Assembly (NCBI RefSeq): GCF_025751435.1
Contig: NZ_JAOWKY010000005.1
Location: 124,001 to 188,000, forward strand
Length of the DNA stretch: 64,000 bases
Direction of reading: 5' to 3'
From: Albidovulum marisflavi
GTDB taxonomy: Bacteria; Pseudomonadota; Alphaproteobacteria; Rhodobacterales; Rhodobacteraceae
The translations under genes were made by a program, and so were the position numbers. Below the pieces are notes generated by a model. The model worked only from the letters and a program-made list of their open reading frames with translations. It had not been told where the DNA came from and did not search any database. This document shows, piece after piece, positions 8,697-16,412 of the stretch (positions are counted from its first letter, which is position 1; each line of letters starts with the position of its first letter).

Positions 8697-8975
8697 ATGG
8701 AATTCCGAGTAACTACCAAAGATGGCGATCAGCGCCTGAAGGTGACCGGCCGCAGCGCTTGGCTCCTATCCCTCCTGTTGAAGGCTGGCGACGAGGGCTT
8801 GTCCGCGAGACAATTGCCGGCCGGGCTCAGATTGGCCGGGTATGTGCACAATCTTCGGAAGGCCGGCGTCGCGATCCGAACCAGCTACGAAGCGAACGAT
8901 GGCTCCTATGGCGGCGCGCACGGCGTCTACCGGCTGGAGTCGGCCGTTCTGCCGATCGAAGGGGGCGAGGGATGA
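8697..8975 (+). CDS. Small winged-helix-like phage protein
   Basis: 92 aa; ATG at 8697 preceded by AAAGGCGA. The middle (SAWLLSLLLKAGDEGLSARQL to LRKAGVAIRTSYEAN) reads as a winged helix: helix, turn, recognition-like helix, then a hairpin wing followed by GVYRLES. Such small proteins are common in phage early regions, just before replication genes. Its stop overlaps the next start (ATGA). DNA binding is inferred from the pattern only. Confidence 0.65.
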   Translation: MEFRVTTKDGDQRLKVTGRSAWLLSLLLKAGDEGLSARQLPAGLRLAGYVHNLRKAGVAIRTSYEANDGSYGGAHGVYRLESAVLPIEGGEG

Positions 8976-9268
8976 ACGCCTCAGTCCCGATCAAACTCGA
9001 TCACCGCGAGAGCAGCGACACCTACTGCGCCGAAATCATCCGATCCGGCCGCTGGCGGATTATCGAAGGCAACTGCGGGATTCAGTGGGTGCTCCAGCAC
9101 CAGGCTCGCTGTGGAGGCCCGGATACAGCCCGATGGGAGGGGCGGCACTACTGTCAGACCCGCGACGCCCTCGTGCGGCTCTGGTGCCATCTCGCGGGCC
9201 AGGACGGGGCACTTCTGGAAGCGATGCTGCCCGACCGGTTTCCGAAAGGGGGGTGCCATGGCGAATAG
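8972..9268 (+). CDS. Hypothetical phage/satellite protein
   Basis: 98 aa, not recognised. ATG overlaps the previous stop and its own end overlaps the next gene by 11 bases, so it belongs to a tightly packed early operon. It contains several Cys, Trp and His residues in a CGIQWVLQHQARC and WEGRHYCQTRDALVRLW context, which could bind a metal or simply form a compact fold. Function unknown. Confidence 0.65.
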   Translation: MNASVPIKLDHRESSDTYCAEIIRSGRWRIIEGNCGIQWVLQHQARCGGPDTARWEGRHYCQTRDALVRLWCHLAGQDGALLEAMLPDRFPKGGCHGE

Positions 9269-10067
9269 ATCGACACAGGGCAGCAGTGGGGCGAGCACGC
9301 TTTCCAAGCGTCAGGGCTGGACCGGCATTCCCAATCGCATCTTCGCCGATGAGCGGCTTTCGATGGAGGCGATCGGGTTTCTCGGGCTCCTGCTTTCAAT
9401 GGCCGAGGGCTGGGTGTTTCGTGACCGTGACCTTCAACAGCGTGCTCGCCTGGGTGAGAATAGATACCAACGCGTCAAAGCCGAACTAAAGGCCTCTGGG
9501 TATCTCCGCATTGAGCGAGTCAGGGGCGATGAAGGGCGTTTTGGCGGATGGTCTTGGGACGTTTCCGATACTCCCACCGAAACCGGGGTTTCCCGTACTT
9601 CGGTTAAACCGAGTTTCGGAAAATCGGGGGTACATAAGCCTACCAAGACGAAAGAACACCAAAAGGAAGAAACACCCCTAACCCCTCAAGGGGAATGCGT
9701 GAGAGATGGAAAATCTCTTCTCTCAGACAATGAACAAGCTCTGAAACCTTCCGACATCTCAGAACTGTTCCAGAGGCTATGGAAAGAATACCCAAGAAAG
9801 GAAGGCGAAGAACCTGCGCTCAAAGTCTTTCAGCGGGCGATGAAGAGAGGTGCAGACGCAGAGGCAATCATCGCAGGCGCCAGGCGATACGCTGAAACTG
9901 ACCGGGTCGCGAGAGGCGTCTCGATGGGCCTTGCCAAATGGCTCAATAATCAACGTTGGCGAGATCCGGTGCCGGATGAGGACCTGTCGCCTGAACAACG
10001 TCGATGGAAAGCGAGGCTAGCGGCGCTGAAGGAGCGTGAAACCGAGAACTGGGGCGACCCATGCTGA
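9258..10067 (+). CDS. Helix-turn-helix replication-initiator-like protein
   Basis: 269 aa. Residues about 20-95 form a winged helix of the type found in phage replication proteins and RepA-like initiators (IPNRIFADERLSMEAIGFL, then NRYQRVKAELKASGYLRIER). A charged linker (about 110-170) leads to a C-terminal segment with LFQRLWKEYPRKEGEEPALK and a terminal RWRDP, a pattern seen in phage DnaD/DnaT-like and replication-organiser proteins. It is the best candidate for the element's replication initiator. The iteron-like repeats at 12830-12913 are a possible target, although about 2.8 kb away. Confidence 0.6.
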   Translation: MANRSTQGSSGASTLSKRQGWTGIPNRIFADERLSMEAIGFLGLLLSMAEGWVFRDRDLQQRARLGENRYQRVKAELKASGYLRIERVRGDEGRFGGWSWDVSDTPTETGVSRTSVKPSFGKSGVHKPTKTKEHQKEETPLTPQGECVRDGKSLLSDNEQALKPSDISELFQRLWKEYPRKEGEEPALKVFQRAMKRGADAEAIIAGARRYAETDRVARGVSMGLAKWLNNQRWRDPVPDEDLSPEQRRWKARLAALKERETENWGDPC

Positions 10068-10081
10068 ACAGGAGAACAAGC

Positions 10082-10348
10082 ATGACGGCGAACGCAGAAA
10101 CAGACAAACGCTATGGCACCGAGTTCGGATCAGCGGAACGGCGCGCGCTGAACGACGAACGCGCGACCGAACTGCGGGCCCAGATCGCACTCGATGGAGA
10201 TTTCCCGGTGCCAGGCTGGACGCTTGGCGAAGGCGTACCGGACATGATGGCGAACGAGGCGCTGGCTTGGCTCGACGCTGTGCAGCGCGAGACGGACGAA
10301 ATCTGTGCCAGAATGGACGCGCTGATTGCTGAGAGGTCTGGCCAATGA
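10082..10348 (+). CDS. Hypothetical small protein
   Basis: 88 aa; ATG at 10082 with a strong AGGAG 8 bases upstream (the in-frame ATG at 10061 lacks one). Mostly helical and charged; not recognised. Its stop overlaps the start of the large virion-like protein (ATGA), so the two are coupled and may act together, for example as a small chaperone-type partner. That is inference from arrangement only. Confidence 0.6.
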   Translation: MTANAETDKRYGTEFGSAERRALNDERATELRAQIALDGDFPVPGWTLGEGVPDMMANEALAWLDAVQRETDEICARMDALIAERSGQ

Positions 10349-12813
10349 GTTTCTTCGACTGTCTTCAGGATGCGATCGACGAGGGCTCTGCTGACAAAGA
10401 GCGCGGGAAGCTGGCGCAGCGTCTCTGGCGCGACCTTGCCGACAAATACGAGCGCCAAGGGCATCCACGCCATGTGGCCGAAGGGCTTGCCGCGGAGGAT
10501 GTGAAGGCCGCACTCAGGAAGGAGGCGGGCAACAAGCGCCACGTCTACACTGCGACAATGGCCGCGCGGCGCCGGGCCGAGGCGATAGTCGCGCAATCGG
10601 ATCAGATCGGCACCATCGCAACCGACGCGCTCGAATTCGCCGCCAACTCTCCTAACCGCGCGGCATCGGTCATCGGGCAGCAAAGGGCCATCGTGCGTGC
10701 CTGGCATTCTCGGCTTGCTGGCCTCTTGAAGGACCACCACCGCGACCTGCTGGGCCGAACGCGCAATCCGGCGCAGCTTCGCAACGTGGTGCGGGAGCTT
10801 CACGGTGAGAGCACGGGCGACTTGGCCAGCATCGCGATTGCCAACAGCGTGCGCCAGGCCTTCGAGGATTTGCGGCTGATGTTCAACGAGGCGGGCGGGC
10901 TGATCGGTAAGTTGGAAAACTGGGGCTTGCCCCACACCCACAACCAGCGCGCCATTCGCAAAGCAGGATATGACGCCTGGACGGCAGCGGCGCGAGGCCG
11001 CATCGCTTGGGACAAGATGGAAGACCGCCTGACCGGCCGACCGCTGGCCGAGCCCGGAGCCATGCCCCCAATCGAGGTGCAGGACGCCATCCTGCGCGAG
11101 GTTTACGACAATCTGGCTTTCGGCAAGCAGGCGAGTGAGGCGGTCTATGGGCGCTCTGACGGGGAAAGCCTTGCCCTGCGCCGCAGCCACGAGCGCACGC
11201 TGCCCTTCCGGTCGGCTGATGACTGGATCGAGTACAACAAGCGCTTCGGGACCGGCGATCCGTTCGCCACCATCATTTCACACGTTCACAAGATGGCGCG
11301 CGACATCGCGATGATCCGCGAATTTGGGCCGAACCCGGCGCTGGGCATGGACTACCGCGCGCAGCTTGCCGTGGGCCGTGCGCGCGAGATGGGCGACGTG
11401 CAGTTGGCGCGGCGGATCGAGGGCAACGCGGCGCACGCGAAGCGCATGATGGTCATCTTGAACGGTAGCCTCGTGCCGGCCGGGCCGTGGCAAGAGGCTG
11501 TCGCGTCATTCATGTCGACCACCCGACACGTCCTCACCGCGGCCTTTCTCGATCGCGCCGTGATTTCGGCATTCTCGGATACCAACAGCATGCGGATGGC
11601 CGCGGCGTCGATCGGCATGAACCCCGGCAACGTACTGACGCGCCATGTGAAGCTGATGGCCGATGGCATGAGCCGTGAAGAAGCGCTCAGGGCTGGATGG
11701 ATCGCGGACACGCTCGCAGACCCCGGACTGGCGCTCGCGAGGTTCCAGAGCGAGGTTCCCCCTGCCGAACTGGCTGAACGGCTCTCATCCGGCGTCCTGC
11801 GCATCCAGGGGCTATCTGGGTGGACCGACTACGCCCGCATTGCTTTCCAGATGGAGATGAGCGGGCACTTTGCCTCGCAGGCAGGCCGGAAGCTGGCGGA
11901 CGTTGACGAGCCTTTGCGCGGACTTCTGCGGGACAAGGGCATCACAGAAAGTGAATGGGCAGCCTTCACCGATCCCGCCACGCTCTTCACTGCATCGAAC
12001 GGCGCCACCTTCGCGAGTCCCATCTATTGGCGAGAAGCCACGGACATGTCCCGCGCCGAGGCTGACGACTTGTTCCTGCGGCTGCAATCGATTGTAGAGG
12101 AGCAGACCGAGTTTGCCGTGCCGACCAATTCGACTTGGGCGCGCGCCTTTGTCGAGGGCGGAATGCCGCCCGGTTCGATCGGCTATGAACTCGCCAAGTC
12201 TGGCCTGATGTTCAAGAGTTTCACCATGACCTTCACGGTGAACCAGTACCGCCGCATCATGTCGCTGCCGACCTGGCCGAGCCGGGCCAGCTACGCCGCC
12301 AACATGGCTGCCGGCGCCACCATCATGGGCGCCATCGCGTTGCAGATTACCGACCTCGTGAGCGGCCGTGACCCGAGCGACATGACCACGCCCGAGTTCT
12401 GGGCCACCGCTGCCCTCAAGGGCGGTGCCTTCGGTCTTCTGGGCGACGTGGCAGGCTCTGCGGAGCGTCCCTTTGGAGGGCTGCCGGCCTACGCGGCGGG
12501 GCCTGTCCTCTCGGCCGGTCAGGACGCCTGGGGGCTGATCTTCGGGAACGCCCTGAACCTCGCCACGGGCAAGGAGACGCACTTCGCCAAGGACGCTGTT
12601 CGCGCGCTCGATCGCTATGCGCCGGGCTTTGACTTGCCGGTATTGGGTGAAGCGCTCGACCGTATGTTCAGCGACCAGTTGCTGTTGCTACTGGACCCCG
12701 ACGCCGCGGACGCTGTGGCGCGGGCCGCGAAGCGGAAGAAGCGGGATTTCTGGCTGCCGGGCGAGATTACCCCGTCGCGCCTTCCTGACTTCTTCAAGGC
12801 CGTAGGAGGCTGA
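10345..12813 (+). CDS. Large phage polyvalent / internal virion-like protein
   Basis: 822 aa, the largest gene of the element. The N-terminal 500 residues are largely helical. The C-terminal 300 residues carry a pattern I recall from large phage internal-virion and polyvalent proteins: GGMPPGSIGYELAKSG, then a hydrophobic stretch around residues 645-670, a GG-rich GAFGLLGDVAGSAERPFGG segment, a DRMFSDQLLLLLDPDA box and a terminal WLPGEITPSRLPD. Such proteins are often packaged and ejected with DNA. No capsid, portal, terminase or tail gene lies nearby, so it may be loaded into a helper phage's particles. The family call is by recall, not search. Confidence 0.6.
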   Translation: MSFFDCLQDAIDEGSADKERGKLAQRLWRDLADKYERQGHPRHVAEGLAAEDVKAALRKEAGNKRHVYTATMAARRRAEAIVAQSDQIGTIATDALEFAANSPNRAASVIGQQRAIVRAWHSRLAGLLKDHHRDLLGRTRNPAQLRNVVRELHGESTGDLASIAIANSVRQAFEDLRLMFNEAGGLIGKLENWGLPHTHNQRAIRKAGYDAWTAAARGRIAWDKMEDRLTGRPLAEPGAMPPIEVQDAILREVYDNLAFGKQASEAVYGRSDGESLALRRSHERTLPFRSADDWIEYNKRFGTGDPFATIISHVHKMARDIAMIREFGPNPALGMDYRAQLAVGRAREMGDVQLARRIEGNAAHAKRMMVILNGSLVPAGPWQEAVASFMSTTRHVLTAAFLDRAVISAFSDTNSMRMAAASIGMNPGNVLTRHVKLMADGMSREEALRAGWIADTLADPGLALARFQSEVPPAELAERLSSGVLRIQGLSGWTDYARIAFQMEMSGHFASQAGRKLADVDEPLRGLLRDKGITESEWAAFTDPATLFTASNGATFASPIYWREATDMSRAEADDLFLRLQSIVEEQTEFAVPTNSTWARAFVEGGMPPGSIGYELAKSGLMFKSFTMTFTVNQYRRIMSLPTWPSRASYAANMAAGATIMGAIALQITDLVSGRDPSDMTTPEFWATAALKGGAFGLLGDVAGSAERPFGGLPAYAAGPVLSAGQDAWGLIFGNALNLATGKETHFAKDAVRALDRYAPGFDLPVLGEALDRMFSDQLLLLLDPDAADAVARAAKRKKRDFWLPGEITPSRLPDFFKAVGG

Positions 12814-12829
12814 GCAGGATCTGCCCATC

Positions 12830-12913
12830 CAATCCGGTATGCGATTGGCTCAATCCGGTATGTGTTTGAGCCAATCCAACATCGCTTTGGGTCAATCCAG
12901 TATCGTTTTGCGG
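12830..12913. repeat. Four tandem 21-bp iteron-like repeats
   Basis: Four head-to-tail copies with a strict 21-base period start at 12830, 12851, 12872 and 12893. Each begins CAATCC, has TAT or CAT at positions 9-11 and ends TTG-rich. Copies 1 and 2 are the most similar. A two-turn period without spacers is typical of iterons bound by a replication initiator, or of repeated operators. They lie 16 bases after the large protein gene, at the start of a 680-base region with no convincing gene. Confidence 0.65.
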
Positions 12914-13497
12914 GCGTCGGACGGGCGAGCGAGAGGCTGCCGCCCGTGAGAACATCCACCCCTTCCCGCTTTGCCGTCGTCCTTTCTTCGCGCAATTTTC
13001 TTGCTGCATTGGGTTTTCGCGCGATGAGGCGGAACCGGCGGGCGGTTTCGGGCTGACCAACTCGCGCGGGTGAAATCACCTATTGTGTAAGGCTTGGGTA
13101 TATATCGAACGGCCCTCGGGTATATACCTGCACCCGCCAGCCCCCTTCCGGGCGTCTGGGATGGCGTATTACAGATCCGGCGCGGTGTAATGCCGCTGTG
13201 CGGCTCTGAGAGGCCGGATACGACCGCATCGCGGTTCCGGCGTTGTGTCTGCACGGAAGTGCCCGATGCCTGCACAGCCTGCCCCTACGCGCCTATCGCG
13301 CCATGTCACCCGGCCTTTTCGGAAGCTCTGCTCATTTTGCGCTTGTAAGGGCCGCTCACCCGGCGCAGCAGCCGATGCAAGCCGAGTGAACGGGTCGCGC
13401 GTCCTGCGCTGGCCTCGGTGGCGCCTGCTGCGTCGATAGGGCGGGGTCGAACTGCGCTGACAGCCCAAGCAAGAGCAGTGCAGCCGAGCCGCCAGGT
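12914..13497. other. Intergenic stretch without a convincing gene
   Basis: Open frames exist on both strands but have no recognisable domain and biased composition. It holds two GGGTATATA direct repeats (about 13096 and 13121; the second lies in a GGTATATACC palindrome), which could be operators, and the first copy of a 29-base direct repeat (13395-13423). Together with the iterons this is the best candidate for the element's origin and control region. Confidence 0.4.
13395..13423. repeat. 29-bp direct repeat, copy A
   Basis: Matches 15081-15109 at 26 of 29 positions in the same orientation; the shared centre is GTCCTGCGCTGGCC. The two copies enclose the HNH nuclease and coiled-coil genes. 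Confidence 0.6.
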
Positions 13498-14343
13498 CTA
13501 CCCCTTGCGCACCTTGATCGCGTCGCATTCCTCGCCGGGACAACGGCCGATGGAATGGATCGACTGGTGGTACAGCCCCTTCTCGCCGTTCTTGCGCGTA
13601 TTGCAGTCCTTATGCGCACGCTGAAGGTTCGGGATGTAATTGTAGGCCACGGTCATCTCGTCTTTCATGAACGCATGAAAGTGCCATCCCTGGTAGCAGA
13701 TGACTGTGAGCGGCACGCCCGGCGGTTTATCCTGAAACGCCGCCCAGCTGTCCTTGTGGTCGATATCGGTTTCGTCGCCGGGATTAATGGGATTGCGGCA
13801 GATCCCGCAATGCGTCTGCAAGTTGATCGTGTCCTTGGTGGCTTTCCTGAACGACAGCCCCTCTCGTGTTCCCATATATACCGCCCTAGGGCCGTCGACC
13901 GTGTAGAGCGTGTCTGGCAGTTTGGGCTTCCGAGGTGTGCGATCCCGCCCTCTTGCCTCGATAACAGGGTCCATATCATCGGGGATCGGCGTCCCCATTT
14001 CGACCCGATACGCACGGATAAACCGGTCGCAGAGCCTTGATAGTTCTTCCCACTCTTTCATTTGCGAACGAAGGGCGCGCTCGAATCTTGTATCCTCGGG
14101 CGACTTGAGCGTCGGCAGAAGCATCTTGATCTGTTGCTGGTAGGCGTGCGCGTCGCCCCTAAGTGCTGGTCGATATGTCCTAGACCGCTCGGAATACTCT
14201 TGCGCCGTCTGGTGGAGTCTAGCGAAGTGCGCGACGTCGATCGGAGTCTCGTCGCGATCTCGCCTTTTGGGCGAGGCGTCGCGCAGACGAGTCACGAAGG
14301 TGCGGTATTCGTCCTCATCCATGTTCGTGTCGAATTGGGACAT
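13498..14343 (-). CDS. HNH endonuclease family protein
   Basis: 281 aa. The first 170 residues are helical and charged. The C-terminal part is an HNH (beta-beta-alpha-metal) nuclease: CGICRNPI zinc knuckle, then DIDHKDSW with the first catalytic His, and NLQRAHKDCNTRKNGEKG with the Asn, second His and zinc Cys. A late CPGEEC may complete the zinc site. It is encoded opposite to the element's core operon, downstream of a coiled-coil gene on the same strand, and both lie between 29-base direct repeats. It could be a homing-type nuclease or an anti-phage effector; the long N-terminal domain and partner gene favour an effector. Target unknown. Confidence 0.75.
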   Translation of the reverse strand: MSQFDTNMDEDEYRTFVTRLRDASPKRRDRDETPIDVAHFARLHQTAQEYSERSRTYRPALRGDAHAYQQQIKMLLPTLKSPEDTRFERALRSQMKEWEELSRLCDRFIRAYRVEMGTPIPDDMDPVIEARGRDRTPRKPKLPDTLYTVDGPRAVYMGTREGLSFRKATKDTINLQTHCGICRNPINPGDETDIDHKDSWAAFQDKPPGVPLTVICYQGWHFHAFMKDEMTVAYNYIPNLQRAHKDCNTRKNGEKGLYHQSIHSIGRCPGEECDAIKVRKG

Positions 14344-14394
14344 GGGCGTCTCTCCCTTGCTGTGCCGTGCTTCGTTCGCGTATCGGCTCAGAGC

Positions 14395-14901
14395 CTAGCC
14401 GAGCACCCCCCTCAGATCGTTCAGCGCCACCCGCAGGGCGGCGCGCACTGTCGTCGTCTGGAACGGATTGTCGTCGATCATCAACAGGATCGGATCGCTG
14501 TCGAGCAACGCGATGTAATCCCGCGTGATCGCGCCAGCCTCACGCTGCAGATCTGCGCGCTCCTTCGGATCGTCGGCGTTCAACGCCGCATCGAGCGTGT
14601 CAAGCAGGCTTTCGTCGATGTTTTCAAGCACGCTCTGCAGTTTCGTGGCCGTTTCGGCGACCTCGCGCGCGTCCTCCGCGTCCTTGAAATGGGCGACAAT
14701 CTTGGCTTCCAGTGAGTCCACCTGCCGGATCACGTCCTTGCGACACTTGTCCCATGAAAGACGGAGCTTTTGCAGCTCGACGAAGGAGACCCTGCCGGCA
14801 CCTTCCGGCCGCGCTGGTGCGACGCGCTCTTGGCCCGGTTTCGGCACCGGGACGCCGAGATAGGCGGAGACGAAGGCTGATTGCTTTGCGGTCAGAGGCA
14901 T
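14395..14901 (-). CDS. Hypothetical coiled-coil protein upstream of the HNH nuclease
   Basis: 168 aa, not recognised. ATG at 14901 is preceded by GGAGGGAACCG. It opens with MPLTAKQSAFVSAYLG, has a proline/arginine linker, then long charged helices (residues about 55-135) likely to form a coiled coil, and ends with a conserved-looking DDNPFQTTTVRAALRVAL helix. It is 51 bases upstream of the HNH gene on the same strand, so the two are probably co-transcribed. It could sense infection, regulate the nuclease or be unrelated. Confidence 0.6.
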   Translation of the reverse strand: MPLTAKQSAFVSAYLGVPVPKPGQERVAPARPEGAGRVSFVELQKLRLSWDKCRKDVIRQVDSLEAKIVAHFKDAEDAREVAETATKLQSVLENIDESLLDTLDAALNADDPKERADLQREAGAITRDYIALLDSDPILLMIDDNPFQTTTVRAALRVALNDLRGVLG

Positions 14902-14985
14902 CGGTTCCCTCCGGGGCGCATAATTTTCATGAGTATACCAGATCTCTTGAAAGTTGAGCCTACCGGCTGTCGCGGATCCTTTCAA

Positions 14986-15364
14986 CCGGCCTGGTCGCAG
15001 GCAATGAGCGGGCGCGGAAAGAGCTGCTCTTCATGCGCATCGGGGCCATGAAGCGGGAAGGGTTCGAATGGCATCTCCGCTCGCGTGTCCTGCGCTGGCC
15101 ATGGTGGCGGCAATGTGGCGCGCGCCATGGAATCGCCCGGTTCGGATGCCTCAGGACTTCCGCGGAGCGCATTCAATTCAAGAATTGGGTGGAAACATGG
15201 CGGAGAACCGTCGAAATGCGGCAGCAAAACGGCGAAATATTGCTCCTTTTGGGGCGGTGTTTAGAAAGCAATGTCAAGGGCTTGATAGCCAATTCTCGGC
15301 GATCCAGTGTCCCCATCAGCGTCGTGAGTTGTTCCGTTTCCTATCGTACAGATCAAGGTCAGTC
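14986..15364. other. Intergenic stretch holding repeat copy B
   Basis: No convincing gene. Contains the second copy of the 29-base repeat and presumably the promoters of the minus-strand coiled-coil/HNH pair and of the plus-strand small membrane protein. Confidence 0.4.
15081..15109. repeat. 29-bp direct repeat, copy B
   Basis: Partner of 13395-13423 with three mismatches. It lies about 180 bases upstream of the coiled-coil gene start. Confidence 0.6.
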
Positions 15365-15574
15365 ATGTCGTCGCCGACACCCGAACCCCCGCATCGTTTC
15401 AGGCGCGTTCCGTCCTCGAAAGGGGCGAAGCAGGTCTTTCTGACGCTTCTGTTGGCGCCGTTCCTGATTTGCCTGCTTGTCTGTGACATCCTGGGCGACA
15501 ATGCCGTAGGCTGGTGCGTCCGGCTTCGCAGGTGGGTTGCTCGGCAGTTGGGACGCGATGATGCGCCGAAATAG
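15365..15574 (+). CDS. Small single-pass membrane protein
   Basis: 69 aa. A proline/arginine-rich N-terminus is followed by one transmembrane segment (VFLTLLLAPFLICLLVCDIL, residues about 23-42) and a basic tail. Small membrane proteins of this kind occur in prophages as holin-like, exclusion or effector proteins; nothing more specific can be read. The frame continues upstream, but the ATG at 15365 starts the part with protein-like composition. Confidence 0.5.
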   Translation: MSSPTPEPPHRFRRVPSSKGAKQVFLTLLLAPFLICLLVCDILGDNAVGWCVRLRRWVARQLGRDDAPK

Positions 15575-15647
15575 TCGTAGCCAGCACGTGATATTGAAAG
15601 GCGAATTTGAAAGATGCTCCGGGACCGATCATCAGTCCCGGAGCCGG

Positions 15648-16223
15648 TTAGATGGGCGTCAGAGATTGTGCATCACCTGCGACATGGTCATGGCCACGCG
15701 CAGCGTGTCTTCCTCTTTGGGCAACTGTCCCAACATGAACCGGATAATCGGCGTCTTCGCTTGCAGAGACTCCAGCATCCGTAACGCCTTTGTGCCCATC
15801 AACGACTTCCACGATTTGCTGGCCGGGCCGCACGTACTCGTAGCCGCCCCGATCCCTCTGCCGGGCGTCCACGGAAACGTTGACCTCTGTCGCCGCCTTG
15901 CCCTCGCGCAGGAGTAGGTCAATCACCCGCAGCTTGGCGTTCTCGCTCCCCGTCTCAAGAATGTCCCGCGCGACCTCCAGCGCCCGAAGCCGCGCCACGG
16001 CGCGCAGATGGCCAACGTCTCGCGCCATGCTCTCCTGTTCCTCCCGGATCAGGTCCTGCACCACCGTCCGCTTGAGCGCCTTGGCGAAGCCGTTACGGCT
16101 CAGGCCGGCCTTCTCGGCCGCGTTGGCGATCGACAGGTTTTTACGCACCCTGAAGCCTACAGCGGCGCGGACACGGGGTGAGATGCGAGCGGGGCGGGGC
16201 GTGATGGCAGAGAGATTGGTCAT
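15648..16223 (-). CDS. Phage terminase-small-subunit-like or regulator HTH protein
   Basis: About 191 aa in this frame. The first 110 residues look genuine: basic N-terminus, then a helix-turn-helix (LSIANAAEKAGLSRNGFAKAL) and long charged helices (ARLRALEVARDILE), as in phage small-terminase-like or transposase-like DNA-binding proteins. After a GYEYVRPGQQIVEVVDG segment the frame stays open but its composition becomes unlike protein, while a second frame (15659-15799) becomes protein-like. Either two genes overlap or the C-terminus is read after a frameshift. Function uncertain. Confidence 0.5.
   Translation of the reverse strand: MTNLSAITPRPARISPRVRAAVGFRVRKNLSIANAAEKAGLSRNGFAKALKRTVVQDLIREEQESMARDVGHLRAVARLRALEVARDILETGSENAKLRVIDLLLREGKAATEVNVSVDARQRDRGGYEYVRPGQQIVEVVDGHKGVTDAGVSASEDADYPVHVGTVAQRGRHAARGHDHVAGDAQSLTPI
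15659..15799 (-). CDS. Overlapping 46-aa ORF in another frame
   Basis: Starts at an ATG inside the end of the HTH gene, in a different frame, and reads MGTKALRMLESLQAKTPIIR then a helical stretch ending SQVMHNL. It looks more like real protein than the frame it overlaps. It may be a separate small gene translated by coupling, or the true C-terminus of the HTH protein joined by a frameshift or sequencing error. Confidence 0.4.
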   Translation of the reverse strand: MGTKALRMLESLQAKTPIIRFMLGQLPKEEDTLRVAMTMSQVMHNL

Positions 16224-16412
16224 GCACCAAGAATGCCTTATGATGTGTAGGCGAGCGGATGCACGAACGACTGCAGGAATACGTATGCCCAAGCGCCATG
16301 GTGGGCGCTAGGTATTGTCATTGACTGACCTTCGGAGCAATCTAGGCAAAAATCAGCTTCGACTGATGGCTGAGGGAGACGCAAATGACTGCTAACAGCG
16401 CGTTGACATGCC

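Noticed and set aside
12830-12913. Short tandem repeats considered as a CRISPR array
   Set aside because: Units follow each other without spacers, are only 21 bases, and no cas gene is near.
13169-13543. Minus-strand 124-aa frame in the iteron region
   Set aside because: Arg/Ser/His-rich random composition, no ribosome site, and it overlaps the end of the HNH gene.
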